DNA from: Callipepla californica brunnescens
Taxonomy: Eukaryota; Chordata; Aves; Galliformes; Odontophoridae
Direction: 5' to 3'
DNA length: 64,000 bases
Assembly: GCA_023055505.1 (NCBI GenBank)
Contig: JALIRH010000002.1
Location: 16,763,244-16,827,243, forward strand
In this document: positions 46,072 to 59,372 of the stretch, piece by piece
How the letters are laid out: every line of letters starts with the position of its first letter
How positions within the stretch are numbered: the first letter of the stretch is position 1
Notes under the pieces: generated by a model
Told to the model about the DNA's origin: nothing
The model's input: the letters and a program-made list of their open reading frames with translations, nothing else
The model's database searches: none
Program-made: the position numbers and the translations under genes

Positions 46072-49000
46072 GTTTTGTATCTTGGAAATGGAATGAATGC
46101 TGAGCCAAATGAAACACAGACACAGAAACAGAGGATGAAATTAGCAGTACTGAACAGATACTCTCTTTTCTTTAACAAGAATAAAAAAAAATCAATAATA
46201 AATCAGTCACAGTATTGTTTGATCTTTAATCCACAGAGCATTAAATTTCTCACTGGTGGACTTGCTGACTTGTTGGCCACGTGGGCTGCAGAATGCTTTT
46301 CTGGGTGCATATTGCATGCCTTCCAGATTTTTACAGGACGAATAATAAACCTGACTATGATACATACAAATAATGAAAATGAGCAGTTCAGTTTGTTAAT
46401 GACAGATGGATGACATTGTCTTCATTCAGCCAAAAAGGTCCTTGATAAGGACAGCCACTTCCTTGCAGTTCATTCAAACCTCTGAAATTTTCCACAGTTG
46501 TTTTTTTCTTTTTTTTTTAAGCGAAAATAAATCAAACTCTGTCTTCTTTTTTTAATCTTTCTATCTTTCAATATGAAGCAGTCATGTCGGTGTAAAACCA
46601 TCACTGTGCTGTCCTTCTTATTTTCTCCTTCCCTGAATGAGGAAAGATTTTTCTCTGAGTCCAGCACAGTACAGCACTGATCTTGAAGTTGTTGCTAGCA
46701 GGCTTTTTCCTGATACACAATCAGTTCTCCTTAGCAGAACATGTCACCAGGACTCAAACTAGCCTATAAAAGGCAAAGTGTGCATGGGAAGGGACATGTA
46801 TAGGCAGTGAAGATGACATCCAAGGAGAGGAGAAAGGCATGACAGGGATGCACCAGTTCTGAAGCAGGCTAGCTACAACACAGAAGTGTCAGTACTACTT
46901 TGGCAGTCACCTAGTTTTGGTATGCTATCTGTTCTTACAGGAATGACCTCTACTGTGTAATGTTAGCTATAACAAGTCTTCAGCTTGATACAGCTCTGAC
47001 TGACTTCACTTCCTGACAAGATGGAGGGTAACAGGAGACACCAGAGCACTCTCACTCCTCACTAGGATGTGCCAAGCTCTGCAGGACCAGAAGCAAGGTA
47101 GTTTAAACTTACCTGGAGGAATCTAAAGGGAACATCACATTCTTATTCAGTGTTCATATTCCTTCAGGGTTTAACCACAGCACACGTCAATACTACTCTT
47201 GTAGTTGTTACAACAATTTAGGATAAGTGAGAAATCGAAACAGTCTAATCTGAGTTAGAGAGGTTTCAGTTGTTAACAAATACAGAGGGATTATGGAAAA
47301 GTAATTTAACAAAGAGCAGGTATCATCGACTCAGGAAGAAATCTGCCATCCACTGGTGTCCTGAAGCAGAGAACAGCTGCAGTGGGTGGCAACCAACACG
47401 CTAGGTGCAAAACTTGTGGTTCTGTCCCCCTACTCTGAATGCTTTTTGGTGCCTTGGGAGAACCACAGCAGCAAGACCCTCCAGTCTGTATTACAGTCCT
47501 ACACAGGGGGAGATGCTCGAAGGGGGGATGCACAGGGCAAGAAACAGCACTTAGGCACAAAAGTGGCCTGTGACCAGAGCCACGTGCCAGACCTACAGGG
47601 ACGCAGTTAAAGGACATTTCAAAGAAAGACTTCACAATGTGTTTACCTTATTTGAGAAATAGAGAAGCTATATATAGTGCCTGCTAGGACTCAATCTGCT
47701 CTTCAAATATATCCTTGCTGTAGAAGGGCCCACCATCTGTAGTCTGAGAAGGCAGACGAGATCAGCACTACACATCAATGTGGACTTGCCCGAAGGTTCT
47801 TTGATTAAACTCCACTGGGTTTTTACAGAATTATCACTACTGCATCTACTTATGTCACTGAAGGAGAAACCTGAACTCATAGTCCTCTGTTTTTTTAGAA
47901 GCAGTAACCCAAACTAGCATGCTCAGAAAGACAGAAGTGGTCCATATTACATTTGCGTGACCCAGGATATTTCTTCCTACTTTATTTATCTTTGCAGAAG
48001 GAAGTTTCCCTGTAAAATACTGTAGCTATGATATTTTGTCTTCACTCAGCTGACGGACACGGAACTTCTTCCTACCACTCACATTTCAGTTCCCTAAAGT
48101 TAAATCTGTGTTAAAGACGACCCTTATGACGCTCTTACTCAGTGTGGATAATATTTACAGGCGATGATCAATTTAAGCCATGCTCAAGAGCCACATTTAA
48201 CCTCCAGAGTACCTCTAACAGAGGAAACTATCTAGCTGCCAGGACAGAGAGGAAAGCAGATCAATCTACTTGTGTGTCCTTGGAACAAGACATCAGATTA
48301 CAGCAAGTAGAGAAGGAAAAAAAAATCACAAGGACACTTTCTCCCTACTTTTGAGCCCCTGGGCATCAAACCCACACAGTAATACAGGCAAAGGCAGCTG
48401 GGCCTAAAGGCAGTGGTGGGAAGAGACAAGGGCAGGAGCCTGTTGAGAGAAAGAGGCACAGTGGTGTAAGAGAGCACGAAGGCTGAAAGTCTGAGAAGGA
48501 CACTTCTGAGAAAAGTCCTAGTTTACATGTATATTTGGTGTCCATACTTCTATTAAGAAAAAAAAAAAAGCAAACATTTTACTAAATTCAAAGAACTTAA
48601 ACAAGAAATTCTTCTGGAAAGCTTAAAAAGATAAAGGATTTCTTGTATCAACTGAGTTTAAAAGTTTTTACAGTTGGAGCAATCATATTTTTATTTGTGC
48701 ATATTTTTTGATTGTAGTCCATGTTGGTCATTTAGTTATTTGTATGAGGACTGCCTCTCCCATTTTGCAAGCCTCTCTCAAACAAAATACTGAACTAGAG
48801 AATTAAGGCATAGATGGCTTTCACAGGCTTACACAATGCACTAGACATGGTAGTTATTAAATCACTCTCTATTTTGTGAAATGTTGAAAATATTTGTGCT
48901 AATTTGCGGTGTTAAAAAGGCTGGAATTGAGTAGGAAATGGGAAGACGGAGTTTGCACAGTAATGAATCATTTGGTATTAATTAAAATTCCGATTTAGTT

Positions 49001-50454
49001 TAAAACAATTTTATCTGCCCTGAAAAACAAAGCCTAAATTTGTCTTCCATCATGCAGAAAGAAAAAAAATATATAATTTTGTTTCTTTGCTACAGCCAAT
49101 GAAAATACTCAGAGTTGCATGAAATCAGCTCTCTGTTAGGAATAAGACATCAGGAAAACAGAGATTCATAGTTAAAGTGAAATAAAACCCCTCTCCTTTC
49201 TACCTTTCGATATGAGAGAACTGCTTGAAAACAACCCATGCCATTGCATTTTAAATGAGCCTTGGGTGGGAGGCATCCAGCATCACCACCCCCTGTGCAC
49301 ACTGCAGTCCTCAGCAAGGTAGATACCACGTAACATGGAGAAGGGTGCCTATCTGACATGTCACATATGTGTGCAACAGTTCTGGGAAGACACACTTCAG
49401 ATTCTTCTGGCCAGTATGTTCAGAAGATGGACTTCTGATAGAGAGACTGAGTAAGAATTAGTTGACATCAAAAATGGGCACAGAAGATTTTAATTAGTAG
49501 TTTATTAAGAAGCACTTCATTAGAGAAAGAAAGAGAGAAAGAACAAAACAGTTTTCTCTCTTGAATCATGACAGGAACAAATTCACAAATGCTGGCAATT
49601 TTCTTCCAATTATCTTTAGTAAACAGTTGATTCCTCACTTGAAAAAAAAAACAAAAAAACACCAGCAAAGCCCTACAGTACACGTTCTGCCTAGAAATAG
49701 ACCTCCTCTATCTTCTCTAGACTTCCCTTTCTGAGGACAGATAACTGTTCTCATTCAACATAACCATGGTTATTTATGAGACATTTATCATCACGTCTTT
49801 GAAGTTGATGTGAAAAAGACCTTAAAAGGCCCTAGAAGACAAAATCTACATCTTACCATTAGTGACAACAGAAGCTTAGTGACTCATTCTTGATCTCACC
49901 CTAATCAATGGCATTACTCATTCACTTTGATGGGCACACGAGAGAATCTGAAAGCAGAAATCCTAATATCATAAAATCAACATAATTTTTCTATCTATTT
50001 TATTGGGATCAAGAACTTCATTTTACAGTTTTGAAGAGATGATATTCACCCTTTGGCAGAAACCTAACACAGTGTCTGTGTGCCTTAAATCCCTCTTAAA
50101 TTTGCTCTGAGAGCTCCAGTACTGTTCTTGCATCCCTCGCCTGAATAATGGCAGTCTTCTCCCCAGCAACTAGTGGGGTCACAGATATTTTTTATATGTT
50201 TTAAAAGACAAGAGTCTACGGAAAGAGACACAAGTCTGCTTTTTTAATTTTGTAATGCACGACCCTATATGTGTGTATAATTAGTTGTCAACATTAATAT
50301 TTAGCCCTGCAGTGAATGCCAAAATCTGTTTCCTACTTTCACTCCAGTATCAGTTCAGACATCATGATATCAGCTTCATGGATTACACATGTGCTATCCC
50401 GATTCCCCTATTTAACAACTAACCCCAGGAGAAAACTGTTTCTTCCATTTGGAA

Positions 50455-50473
50455 ACAAACAAACAAACAAACA
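50455..50473 (+). repeat. AAAC tetranucleotide microsatellite
   Basis: About five AAAC units. Confidence 0.85.
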
Positions 50474-50929
50474 AGAAAGCATTCCTTTTATAAAAGCAGT
50501 TGTCTAGACAGTATGCATTGTAGATAGACCAAAAAATTATTTTCTATATTTCTAATTTTCTTGTGCTTGAGTAAGTTGAAAGAAGGGAATCCCAAAGCCT
50601 TAATATAGACTTTACATTTTATAAATGCAAAGGATTTACATTTTATATTTAAAAAAAGATAAAAGACAACAGTTAAGCAAAAATCCAGCTCCAAAATCCA
50701 AGCTATTTATTTACTGAAGGAAGAGTCAGAAACATTTTTTTGCTACAGATAAAACCCCTCGGGAGATGACACTGTGGTTTTCTGTGCTACTCCCTTTCAT
50801 GCAGTAATTTTTATTTACCCACATTAACTAAGTTCAAGCTTCTCTATGTTCTGTTATTTTCATGTGTAGTCATTACAAGAAGAATGATGAGATTCAGAAA
50901 CATGGAGTGAATGCTGGATAGCTACTTAC

Positions 50930-51270
50930 TGTGATGCACTTCTTCCCAAACTCTGACCTTTCCCAGCCTCACTGTCAGGTATATTTCCATCACTAGCCCT
51001 GAGAAGCTCTTCAATTTCTCCTCTTCTGATGGGGGAGGTGCTGACACTGAAGTTACTGTTGCATTTATTGCTGAAAGTACCTTGCCTCTTTGTCATTCTT
51101 TCCTGCAGGCACCAAGTTACATACTGTTTCAGTCTCATGGCCAGCAGGACTTCAGGCTGCACTGGATATATCTGCCTGAGCACAGGCACAGTGACAAAAA
51201 AGAGGTTGGGATCCTCAGACCTCAGGCCACAGCATCCTCCGTTTTTGCTGTCATTATTCTGCAGACTCAT
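50930..51270 (-). other. Candidate exon or ORF, product unrecognised (hypothetical)
   Basis: On the minus strand an ATG at 51270 opens a 114-codon frame starting MSLQNNDSKNGGCCGLRSED and containing LAMRLKQYVTWCLQERMTKR. The frame closes at the TAA embedded in a strong splice-donor motif: CATCACA/GTAAGT, with the GT at 50928-50929 and exon edge 50930. A transcript using this donor would skip the stop. The translated text looks more protein-like than neighbouring frames, but I do not recognise it. An in-frame TGA lies four codons before the ATG. The region is about 26 kb upstream of the OXR1 start exon in the same orientation, so an alternative OXR1 5' exon or a non-coding transcript are both possible. 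Confidence 0.25.
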
Positions 51271-51573
51271 TTTAAGTCTTCATCAGTAACACACAGTGTG
51301 ACCTAAACAGCTTTTTTACAATGAGGTATTCTCTAATCACAACAGTAAGATGGAAACATGACAAAAGAATAAGTTTTCAAACATAACCAGTTCACAGCAA
51401 AAAGTGCCTCAGCTGAAGACAAAATATAATGCAGATTTTTTTCACTGATGGACCTTATGCCAGTGTCTTAGTAAAGAACAAATCTCATGTTTAAGGCCTA
51501 AGTTCATGAGTGCCCAATTTTCTGTTTGCCTGGGCTGTACTGAGTGAAGAAGAATTGTCTAGGACCACATCTA

Positions 51574-52123
51574 TGATGGCTGTTCCATAACTAATGCCTC
51601 CTAATTACTTCCATGGAAATTACAACCAATATGAACAGCACAGAAATACTGTTTAATAGAGCAAATGCTCAGCTGCATAACAGTCTTTTTCAACACAGTC
51701 ACCACCATTAGTAGTGCATTTTCATCAGCGATGAATAAAAGCCTACATGCTGGTGAAGTCTACACCAGTCAAGGTGACCTGCTGTCACTGTCACCACTGC
51801 TGAAACACATCACTCACTGCCTCACTGTGCTCACATCTTCTGTTTGCTCTCCAGAAACATTCAGTAAATTTTGATTAATGTCAATGGCTGCCATTTTTTC
51901 TGCGCGGAGTAATTCATTTCCACAGTTTTGTTTCATACTTAACTTCCATGTCAGATGCCATTTATTAAGACTGCCCCTCTGCTGCCATCTATCACATGGC
52001 AACAACATGTAACAGGATGTTGGTGGGAAGATTCAGCCTCTACTGTCATGCCACAACATCCACCTCTGATATTGTGGGCCACAATAATAAAATAGGAGGC
52101 ATTACTTTCATAGCAGCCCTTCA
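51574..52123. mobile_element. Mariner-like non-autonomous element (Galluhop-type), TIR-bounded copy
   Basis: The left end is TGATGGCTGTTCCATAACTA followed by ATGCCTCC. The right end, read in reverse complement, is TGAAGGGCTGCTATGAAAGT followed by AATGCCTCC, so the termini are imperfect inverted repeats. TA dinucleotides flank both ends (51572-51573 and 52124-52125), as mariner insertion requires. The length is 550 bp. The interior shares several blocks with the copy at 14741-15224. No transposase reading frame remains. Confidence 0.8.
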
Positions 52124-52125
52124 TA

Positions 52126-54302
52126 AAATAGTTAATATAATGTATATAATACTTAATGTACATAAGTGACAAAACATTTTAACTTCCAATGTTTTCTTAA
52201 TTAAAATAAATTTAAAAGAGAGCAACAAAGCCACAGTACCAGTGGGATATTTGGCCTTATTTTTGTGCAGCTAACGCCTCAGTCTGATTTGATGGCAGTG
52301 GTTGCAGTTCTCAGTGAGCTCTCAGGGCGTTCAGTAGAGATTTCTGGCAAAATGTTTCTCTTCCTGTACTTCACCCTTCAAAACAGTTCTTCACAAATGC
52401 ATGTAATGCCAGCAGTGGTGACATGAGTAAGGCGTGACTGTGAAGGGAGGGGTATTTCTCTCCAGTAAGAGAGAAATTTAAACTCAGTACGTTCCATTTG
52501 AAAATTCACAAATGACGCACTTATGTTGACTGAAAATGGAGTTGCAAATAAACCAAAAAATCGATGTTTTTTTGGCAATCTATTCTCAAATTCCCTCATC
52601 AAAACGGAAGACACAGCTGCATATTATCTGCTGTTCCCAGTAGCCAGTGTGTCAAAATCCCTAAGCTTATTTGCCATCACTTGAGCTGGCACCGCACTGC
52701 TCCCCATGTCCCAGTTCCAGCCCAGATGGGGCTCCCAGCACACCATGTTCTGTTGGTGCTGAGGTGCTGGCAGGAAGAGTCACCACCACGATGGCCTGAA
52801 TCCACACAAATCCCTAGACTGCACAGTGAAAGTCAGAAAGAACTTCTGGAGGCCACTCTAAAATGCTCTCCCTTACCCAGTGAGCCCTAGTCCCCCAGAG
52901 GATGTGGTCAGTTTGCTCAGACAGTAGTACTGCAAGAATTCTATCTCCAGGTGCATTATAGAAGTAGGAAACCTTTTTTCTTACTTACTTAAAGCTACAA
53001 AGAAACCATGCAGAATCCCTGAGTCACTTTTTTTGGTCATAAACAGCCCTTCCTCCACAGCATGAGGACATCACAGTCCGACTTCAGCACCTGCCTGCTG
53101 CAAGGACAGGGCCTGAGTGAGCAACACCGATGCTGCTGGTGAAGCTCCAGCTGGCAGCCCTGGTACAAATCAGCCAAAATGCTAATCAAACAGCACAGCT
53201 ATCTTCCCAATTCAGAGGTGAATATAGAAGCAGGATCACATAGGTTAACTGAAAAGATATTGCACCTGTTGTCTGGTCAGACTAGCTGGACATGGAAGAT
53301 ATCTCTAAGGTGAGATGGTGTTAATGACTGCCATCAATCAAGACTTTGATCTCTAGACAACATTAGATTTTGTCTCTGAGCAATGACAGTTCCTAAATTT
53401 AATGGGTATGCTAAGAGCCTTCATTCAGGCCATATGAAAGCAGCAGCTGAAGACTTCAATGGACTGAGATAACGAGACAATAAAAGCTGCTGCCCAAGGC
53501 AATCATGCAGATGATAAAACCTAAGTAAGGCGATACTTTTAATATCTTATTTGAAAAAATATTTAATTCGTTCTTCCATTTATCCAGGGAGAAGAGAAAT
53601 CAGCACACTCATTAGCTTAAACTGTATCTGAAATTGACTAAAAATAAATTTACAGATGAGCTAGTCTAGCTGATTAACTCCAGGCAATGTTCTGCTCATG
53701 CAGCGGACTCCAGTTGGACCCTTCTTATTACCCAGGGTAACATCACGCAAAAATGAGGCACCTCACAGGCATGTTAGTCAAGGGGACAACATGGACACAC
53801 AAATGGCACTGCATAGTCAGCTAAGTCCTATGGGACTTTCTTAGCACTGTGAGGCCTAGCAGAGTCACTTTTTCCGCTTAAATTTTCTCAGCATGCATGG
53901 CTTTGTCATGCATGGATCTGAGCCAGCTGAGAGCATCTCCATTCAAGCTAATGAAGTCTTCCAGAAACTGCAGCACTGAGAAGTGAAGAGACTGCAAATG
54001 GCTCTGTGCCTGGCAAAAAATAGAGCCAGATCTACTGCATCCTCAGCATCATTCAGTGCTGCTCACATGCTCACACGCTTTTGTGTCACCCTTCCTAAGC
54101 AGGCCCTTTACCATCCACACAAGTTCCTCTCTTCCTCCTCCCTGGCAGATAAAAACAAGTCCTCATCCAGGTTTATTGCTGGAGAGGCAAAATGGGTTCG
54201 TTAGCTTTCTGGAGTCAAATTCAGTTCCTTTTCTTCTCATTCTTTTAGGGTCCTGCTGATCTTGACAATATTATTTGACAAAGAAGATCTTAGATCTTAG
54301 AT
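52126..54302. other. Non-coding stretch
   Basis: No gene or clear repeat recognised. The moderately GC-richer part at 52660-52900 gives a 108-codon frame with no support. Confidence 0.5.
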
Positions 54303-54373
54303 CCTCTTTGGGGGTTGGGCTTGATGATTTCTAGAGGTCCCTTCCAACCCCTACAATTCTGTGATTCTGTAAT
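54303..54373 (+). mobile_element. CR1 LINE tail fragment
   Basis: GGGGGTTGGGCTTGATGATT, then TCTAGAGGTCCCTTCCAACC and ACAATTCTGTGATTCTGT form a near-consensus CR1 3' terminus, relatively undiverged. Confidence 0.93.
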
Positions 54374-57300
54374 TAGTCTAGTACTTAGTAGTGAAACACT
54401 CCATGTCCTCTGAAAGCTCAATAACATCTCAATCTATTGATGAAAGAAAACACAGCAATTTACAAAACAAAACTACTAATCACAATCAGGTGGATCATAT
54501 TTCTTCCTGATTTTCTCCGGCTAAACAAAACCAAACCTTAAACTTCTATTTATTTGTATCAAGTGATACAAACTTCACCATTAATTCATGCTGTATTATA
54601 AAATACTACTAGTATACAGATTTTGAAAAGAAGAAGACAACAGAAGACTATTTACAATGTTTCTAGGAATCTAAAGCATCGATTTATTTAAAATACACTG
54701 TCATTCGGTTGTTCCTTGTATAAGAATTACTATACTGCTAACATCAATACAAAATTGAATTATGAACATGATAAAGCAAACTTACTTAGTAAATGAAAAG
54801 TTCTGTCACAACATCGTATTTTAGGTTCAATGCTGTATTTATAAACTCTCCCCTAACATACTGGAAGTGCCAAATCTATGCTTGACACCCAATTCATACA
54901 GCACTGCTCAGAAGGGAGTGAAATCAGGCAGAAGTGGGAATGTAGGCGTGTAAATGAGATCTGAAGAAATGTCTGTGGGCAAGTGCCATTCTGGTTGTGT
55001 AACTGGAGGCCCAGAGCTCACACCAAGGAGCAATTATGTTCTCTACTGCGGCAGCAATGATCTGATTAATTTCATCCCGTTGACAGATGTCACTAGTAAT
55101 TTTTATTAGCAAATTAGCCCTATTGTATCTGCAGACATGACATTAATGATATTTAGGAGCTGTGACATGTCAAAAGAACATGATTCATGCTTGACCTAAG
55201 TTTCTAAAAGTCATCCATATTAATACATCAAGGAGGAAGCTTGCTGAATGCAGTATGCCCTTCAAAATGCTATTCTAGAAAGAATCAGCCACAATACAAG
55301 CTTTTATTCATTATTCACTACTGCAGCTAGCTATCCTGCATGAACTCCATAGGCTAACAGCAATGACAGAACTAAGAGAGAAAGCAGGACTGGAATATCC
55401 AGCAAGAAATCATGCAGGAGGTAGACCTAGAATGTCTGTATGTTAGTTGTAAAAGTTTTATGTGTTTTTAGGCAGTGGCTCTGCACATTTTTTCAGCCAG
55501 TCAGAATACTTTGGGTTGCTGTAATGGTATATATGACAAATATGACAAACCAACTTTTTTTTTTTTTTTAATTTTTATCTTTGCATTATTCAGCTCTGCG
55601 TAAATGATGCATCACTTCTGACCTGATGTACCATATTGCCTCAGCCAAGCATAGCTGCCTTCTATGAAACAGCAGCTGAATCCTTAGGAAAAGGAAACAA
55701 TAAAGACATGTTGAATTTTTGCCTCTTCGAGATGCTTATGTATTTAAAATGTGCACCAACATCAGCTCTGCCTGATGACCCTCCTGGGTACCAGCAACCA
55801 GCAAATCTGCTTCAAATTTTGTTGCTTAAAATGTGCCATATAGAACAAGTTCTGTAGCTTATTCTCCACAACTCACAGTTGAATGCAGTGGTAATGATGG
55901 ATGCATGAGAATGGAGTTCTGAGGAGTGGAGCTTGCTTTATTAGCATGACAGATAGACCACGCTATCACAGCGTACATGTATTCCCAGCACCTCACCAAT
56001 TAGGTTAAACCCAGCTCTGCAGAGAGCATTTCATGGGTGAGAGACTAATGTTTACTTTATGATTCTTCACCTTTCAGTCTCTGTGCTATGGCTGCTACCA
56101 CAGTAGCTAATTAGTATTAATTGGGATAGTCTTTTATGACACATTTGACTAAGAGAAAGTATTTTCATATCACCAGTTCACTTCACACTCATTCAGTCCG
56201 AATTACTGCAAGGCTGGTGAACAGAGTGAAAAGATCTATACCACACTGCTAAATCAATGAGCTCTTAGTAGCATGATTTCAATATATCAGCTCAAATAAG
56301 GTTTTGCTTTTTTTTTCTCCTGTAGCTTAAATCTCTTCCATACTTTTTAATTTTAGTAATCATCAGCACTGAGTTGTGAAGCTAGTTATATTCTCTACAG
56401 TATCACAGAAAAGTATTTGACCTCTCAGTAATAAATAATTCATGTACATTCAAAATATCATAAAACTGAATTCTCACTAAAAAAAAAATACAACACAAAT
56501 ATTGCAGTTTTATATTTCAGAAGACAAGATTTTTGTTATAGGACTTGTGGGCTATGCGATATGAAATGATACAACAAATTGCTGTTTTTCACTTGCCTGT
56601 GCAGGACAGATACAGAACATTTTCCCTACATATTTTCTCAACATGAAGATCTCGTATGAAGTTGTACAAAATATAATATTAAAATAAATATGTTCCATAA
56701 TATTTACAGAGATCTTCAAGTATACTTCTGAGCAGTATAAAAACATTAGATAAATAATAAAGAAACCCTAAGAAAGCACAAATATCTACAACTTCAGGAC
56801 ATCAAAAATGTCAGTTCATGTTATCATAAAAGAAGGCTCAGATTCCCTATACATTCAGATGTGGCAAATCAACTCCCTGTAGTAAGTCCTTATTTAAGCA
56901 TGTATAAAGGCAACATTTGTTCAGTTTATAAAATATCAAGAAATAAAAATGAGCAAAATTACATCCTCAAAACATTCTCTTTTACAGCCTGTTCCTCTTG
57001 GTATTGACTGCTGTATGACACCTAAATGTTACTGCCTTCTGACTCTCATATGCCTCTGCTAGAGGAAGCTGGCTCCTGCTTAGGGTATGCCAGCTCAGCC
57101 AGCGTTAATTAAATATTTCCCTCGTATGTTTGTTCTTCCAGCTCTGATGCCTGGAAGTACTTTATTAAGCATGCTTTCAACCTTGGCAGGCCACTGCTAG
57201 TCCTTGTGCTGCATTTAGCCCTAAGACCACGAAGGCTGCAGCCCGGTGGACAAGGTTGCTCCACCTACAGTTCTCCTGGCTCCTGCTCCTTGGCTTCCAT

Positions 57301-57383
57301 ATGTTCATGTGCTCCAGCAAGTTATAGTGCTGGCAAACAAGGGGCAATGGGGAAGCAGAAGAAAGGCAGTGGTGCGCAGGCAC
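54374..57383. other. Non-coding stretch including a possible conserved regulatory block
   Basis: No exon recognised. The part at 54930-55210 has clustered homeodomain-like TAAT cores and two TGACA palindromes and may be a conserved non-coding element. A T-rich tract lies near 55555-55570. Confidence 0.45.
54930..55210. promoter_or_regulatory. Candidate conserved non-coding enhancer-like block
   Basis: TGACAGATGTCA (55081-55092) and the perfect palindrome TGACATGTCA (55163-55172) are inverted TGACA pairs, the core bound by MEIS/TGIF/PBX-type homeodomain proteins. Several TAAT/ATTA cores lie between and beside them (for example GATTAATTTC and ATTAATGATA). The assignment rests on motif density alone; conservation was not tested. 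Confidence 0.3.
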
Positions 57384-57605
57384 AGGTTGGAAACAAACTC
57401 TAAGATCATCAAGTCCAACCATCAGCCCATCACCATCATACCCACTGGACCACGTCACTCCATGCCACATCAACCCCTGAACACCTCCAGGGATGGTGAT
57501 TCTACCAACTCCCTGGGCAGCCCATTCCAGTGCCCAACCACTCTTTCTGAGATTATATTTTCCCTAATATCCAGCCTGAACCTATCCTGAAATGCTCTTG
57601 GCTGA
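57384..57605 (-). mobile_element. CR1 LINE 3'-end fragment
   Basis: AGGTTGGAAACAAACTCTAA, then GATCATCAAGTCCAACCATC and CTCCCTGGGCAGCCCATTCC are reverse-complement CR1 blocks. Similarity fades after about 57605. Confidence 0.92.
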
Positions 57606-59282
57606 GTTCATCATCTTCTCCTCCTTAATGTTCAGTTCTGTGCTCCCCTTAGCAGCCTCTGCCTGGAAATCTTCTGACGTAGGGACACAGCTTTTGTTCT
57701 TCTCATCTTGGACCCAGCACAAGATGTTCATTGGTGTGCTCCCAGTAACAAGCAGCTTGAGCCCCTGCTAGACTACACATGACAACTGGGAAGACACTCT
57801 CATTGCTTAATAAAGTTATCTTGTAGTTAGTTCGAGTCAGTCAGAATTTTTAACTTGAGCAGAAGTAAATAATGTACTTTATCAATGTCAAGATGTTCTC
57901 ATTATCAATTTCAGAAAGTGTCCAATATTTGAGAAGCTTTTCATGATAAGGGGGGTGGTTACTTCATTATATGCTCATAAGTACAATATTTAGAGAGAAA
58001 GGCATTCTTAATCAAAGTCGGTGAAGGTCTGAGAACAGACTTTTAGCTTATATTATGAGCCGCTTCTCCACATTTGCATCTCTTTTCTAGATAGCAGGAT
58101 CAGTTTATGTTCATATTTATCAATGCTGTGAAAATCACAGCATTTATTTATGTGATAAACAGAGACTGTCTATCAAATTACACTTTCACACTGTCAATCT
58201 AGAATGAGACAGATCTACACTTAAATCACAAGAAAATACATTTTCTGCCACAGTTATTTCACTGTAGAAGTTAAAATCTCTTCGATTTGATTACATGTAG
58301 ACACAAGACAGATGTCTACAGACTTTTTTGAGTGGATGGATTTGAAACCACAATTGTGGAACAGTGTGCAAAAAAGACCCAGAGCAAAGACAGCTATTGC
58401 CTTTGCTGCTGCCTCTGCTTACTCTGCACAGTAACACGAGCCAAATTTCCACTCCAGTTTGTGCCTCAAGAAGTTTTACTTCAGTGATCACATCCTGACT
58501 CAAAAAGAAACTCACAGCTGGTGTTCTTCCTGGGTGTTTTCTTTTGTAAAGAGGTCACCAGTCTCCCAAAGCAGCACATTTTAGCTCTGCAAATAGTACC
58601 AACTACTGCTTGAGAGGTCAACTTCAATACAGCCATGTAGATAGCTGAATTCTTTCCTGAGCATTGTTCAAGTTCAGTTAAAAAAAAAATAAAATAAGGA
58701 ACAACAACAAAAAATGTTATTAATAAGCACCTATTTATTATAAACTGCCATCATTTACAGGGTTCTACAGCAGATGGAGACATTATTTGGGCCCCATAGT
58801 GACAAACAGAAGAGCTCATGTTCTAACTAGATTAAATAATTATGCGAGTTGTAAGAGGAAATAGAGTTCTTGGATTGACATATGAATTCAGTGAAGCTAA
58901 TGTACTTTTTCCACTGTAGGTGCAGAGCTACTGGGGCAAAAAGCAGTTGGGAGAAACAGGCAAGTTGTATCCCAATCTCTCCCTGCAAGAACACTGCAAT
59001 ATGCATGCAAGCGTCCTGCCAGGAAGGCAGGGAACCTTAAGGCTCCTCCTGTTGCCAGCGTAACTCAATACACATATCTGAATCACATAAACTTCTGACA
59101 TAACAGCGTTATGTAAGTGAAAGACAACTCCTCTTACTCCACATAGCCTCCTGAATAGCATCTTGTAGAAATGATGGGTCAGATTCTTCCTTAAAGTTTT
59201 GATGCAGCAAACTCAGAGTACAGTTTACAAACACTGAGAGTTAGTGCAGCTTTATGCCTTTACCTTGGCATCAAAACTGAAT

Positions 59283-59308
59283 GTAGCAGTGCTACGTAGC
59301 AGTGCTAC
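59283..59308. repeat. Two tandem copies of a 13-bp self-complementary unit
   Basis: GTAGCAGTGCTAC occurs twice in tandem and a third partial, changed copy follows. Each unit is itself an inverted repeat around its central G, so the whole 26 bp is nearly palindromic. Confidence 0.85.
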
Positions 59309-59357
59309 ATAGCAGTGCCAGCAGCATACATTATATTTGTGCTGTACATTTTAAATA

Positions 59358-59372
59358 TATATATATATATAT
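59358..59372 (+). repeat. TA dinucleotide repeat
   Basis: About seven to eight TA units. Confidence 0.8.

Larger units (their letters stand above)
44547..50929. other. Non-coding stretch with purine-rich and tandem tracts
   Basis: No recognised exon. It contains a purine-rich tract at about 44905-44970, a small tandem repeat of GGTAAAGAAT at 46036-46071 and an AAAC repeat near 50455-50473. Frames up to 112 codons (46075-46413, 47306-47635) are unsupported. Confidence 0.5.

Noticed and set aside
46075..46413. 112-codon plus-strand ORF
   Set aside because: No recognisable domain and a locally stop-poor region only.
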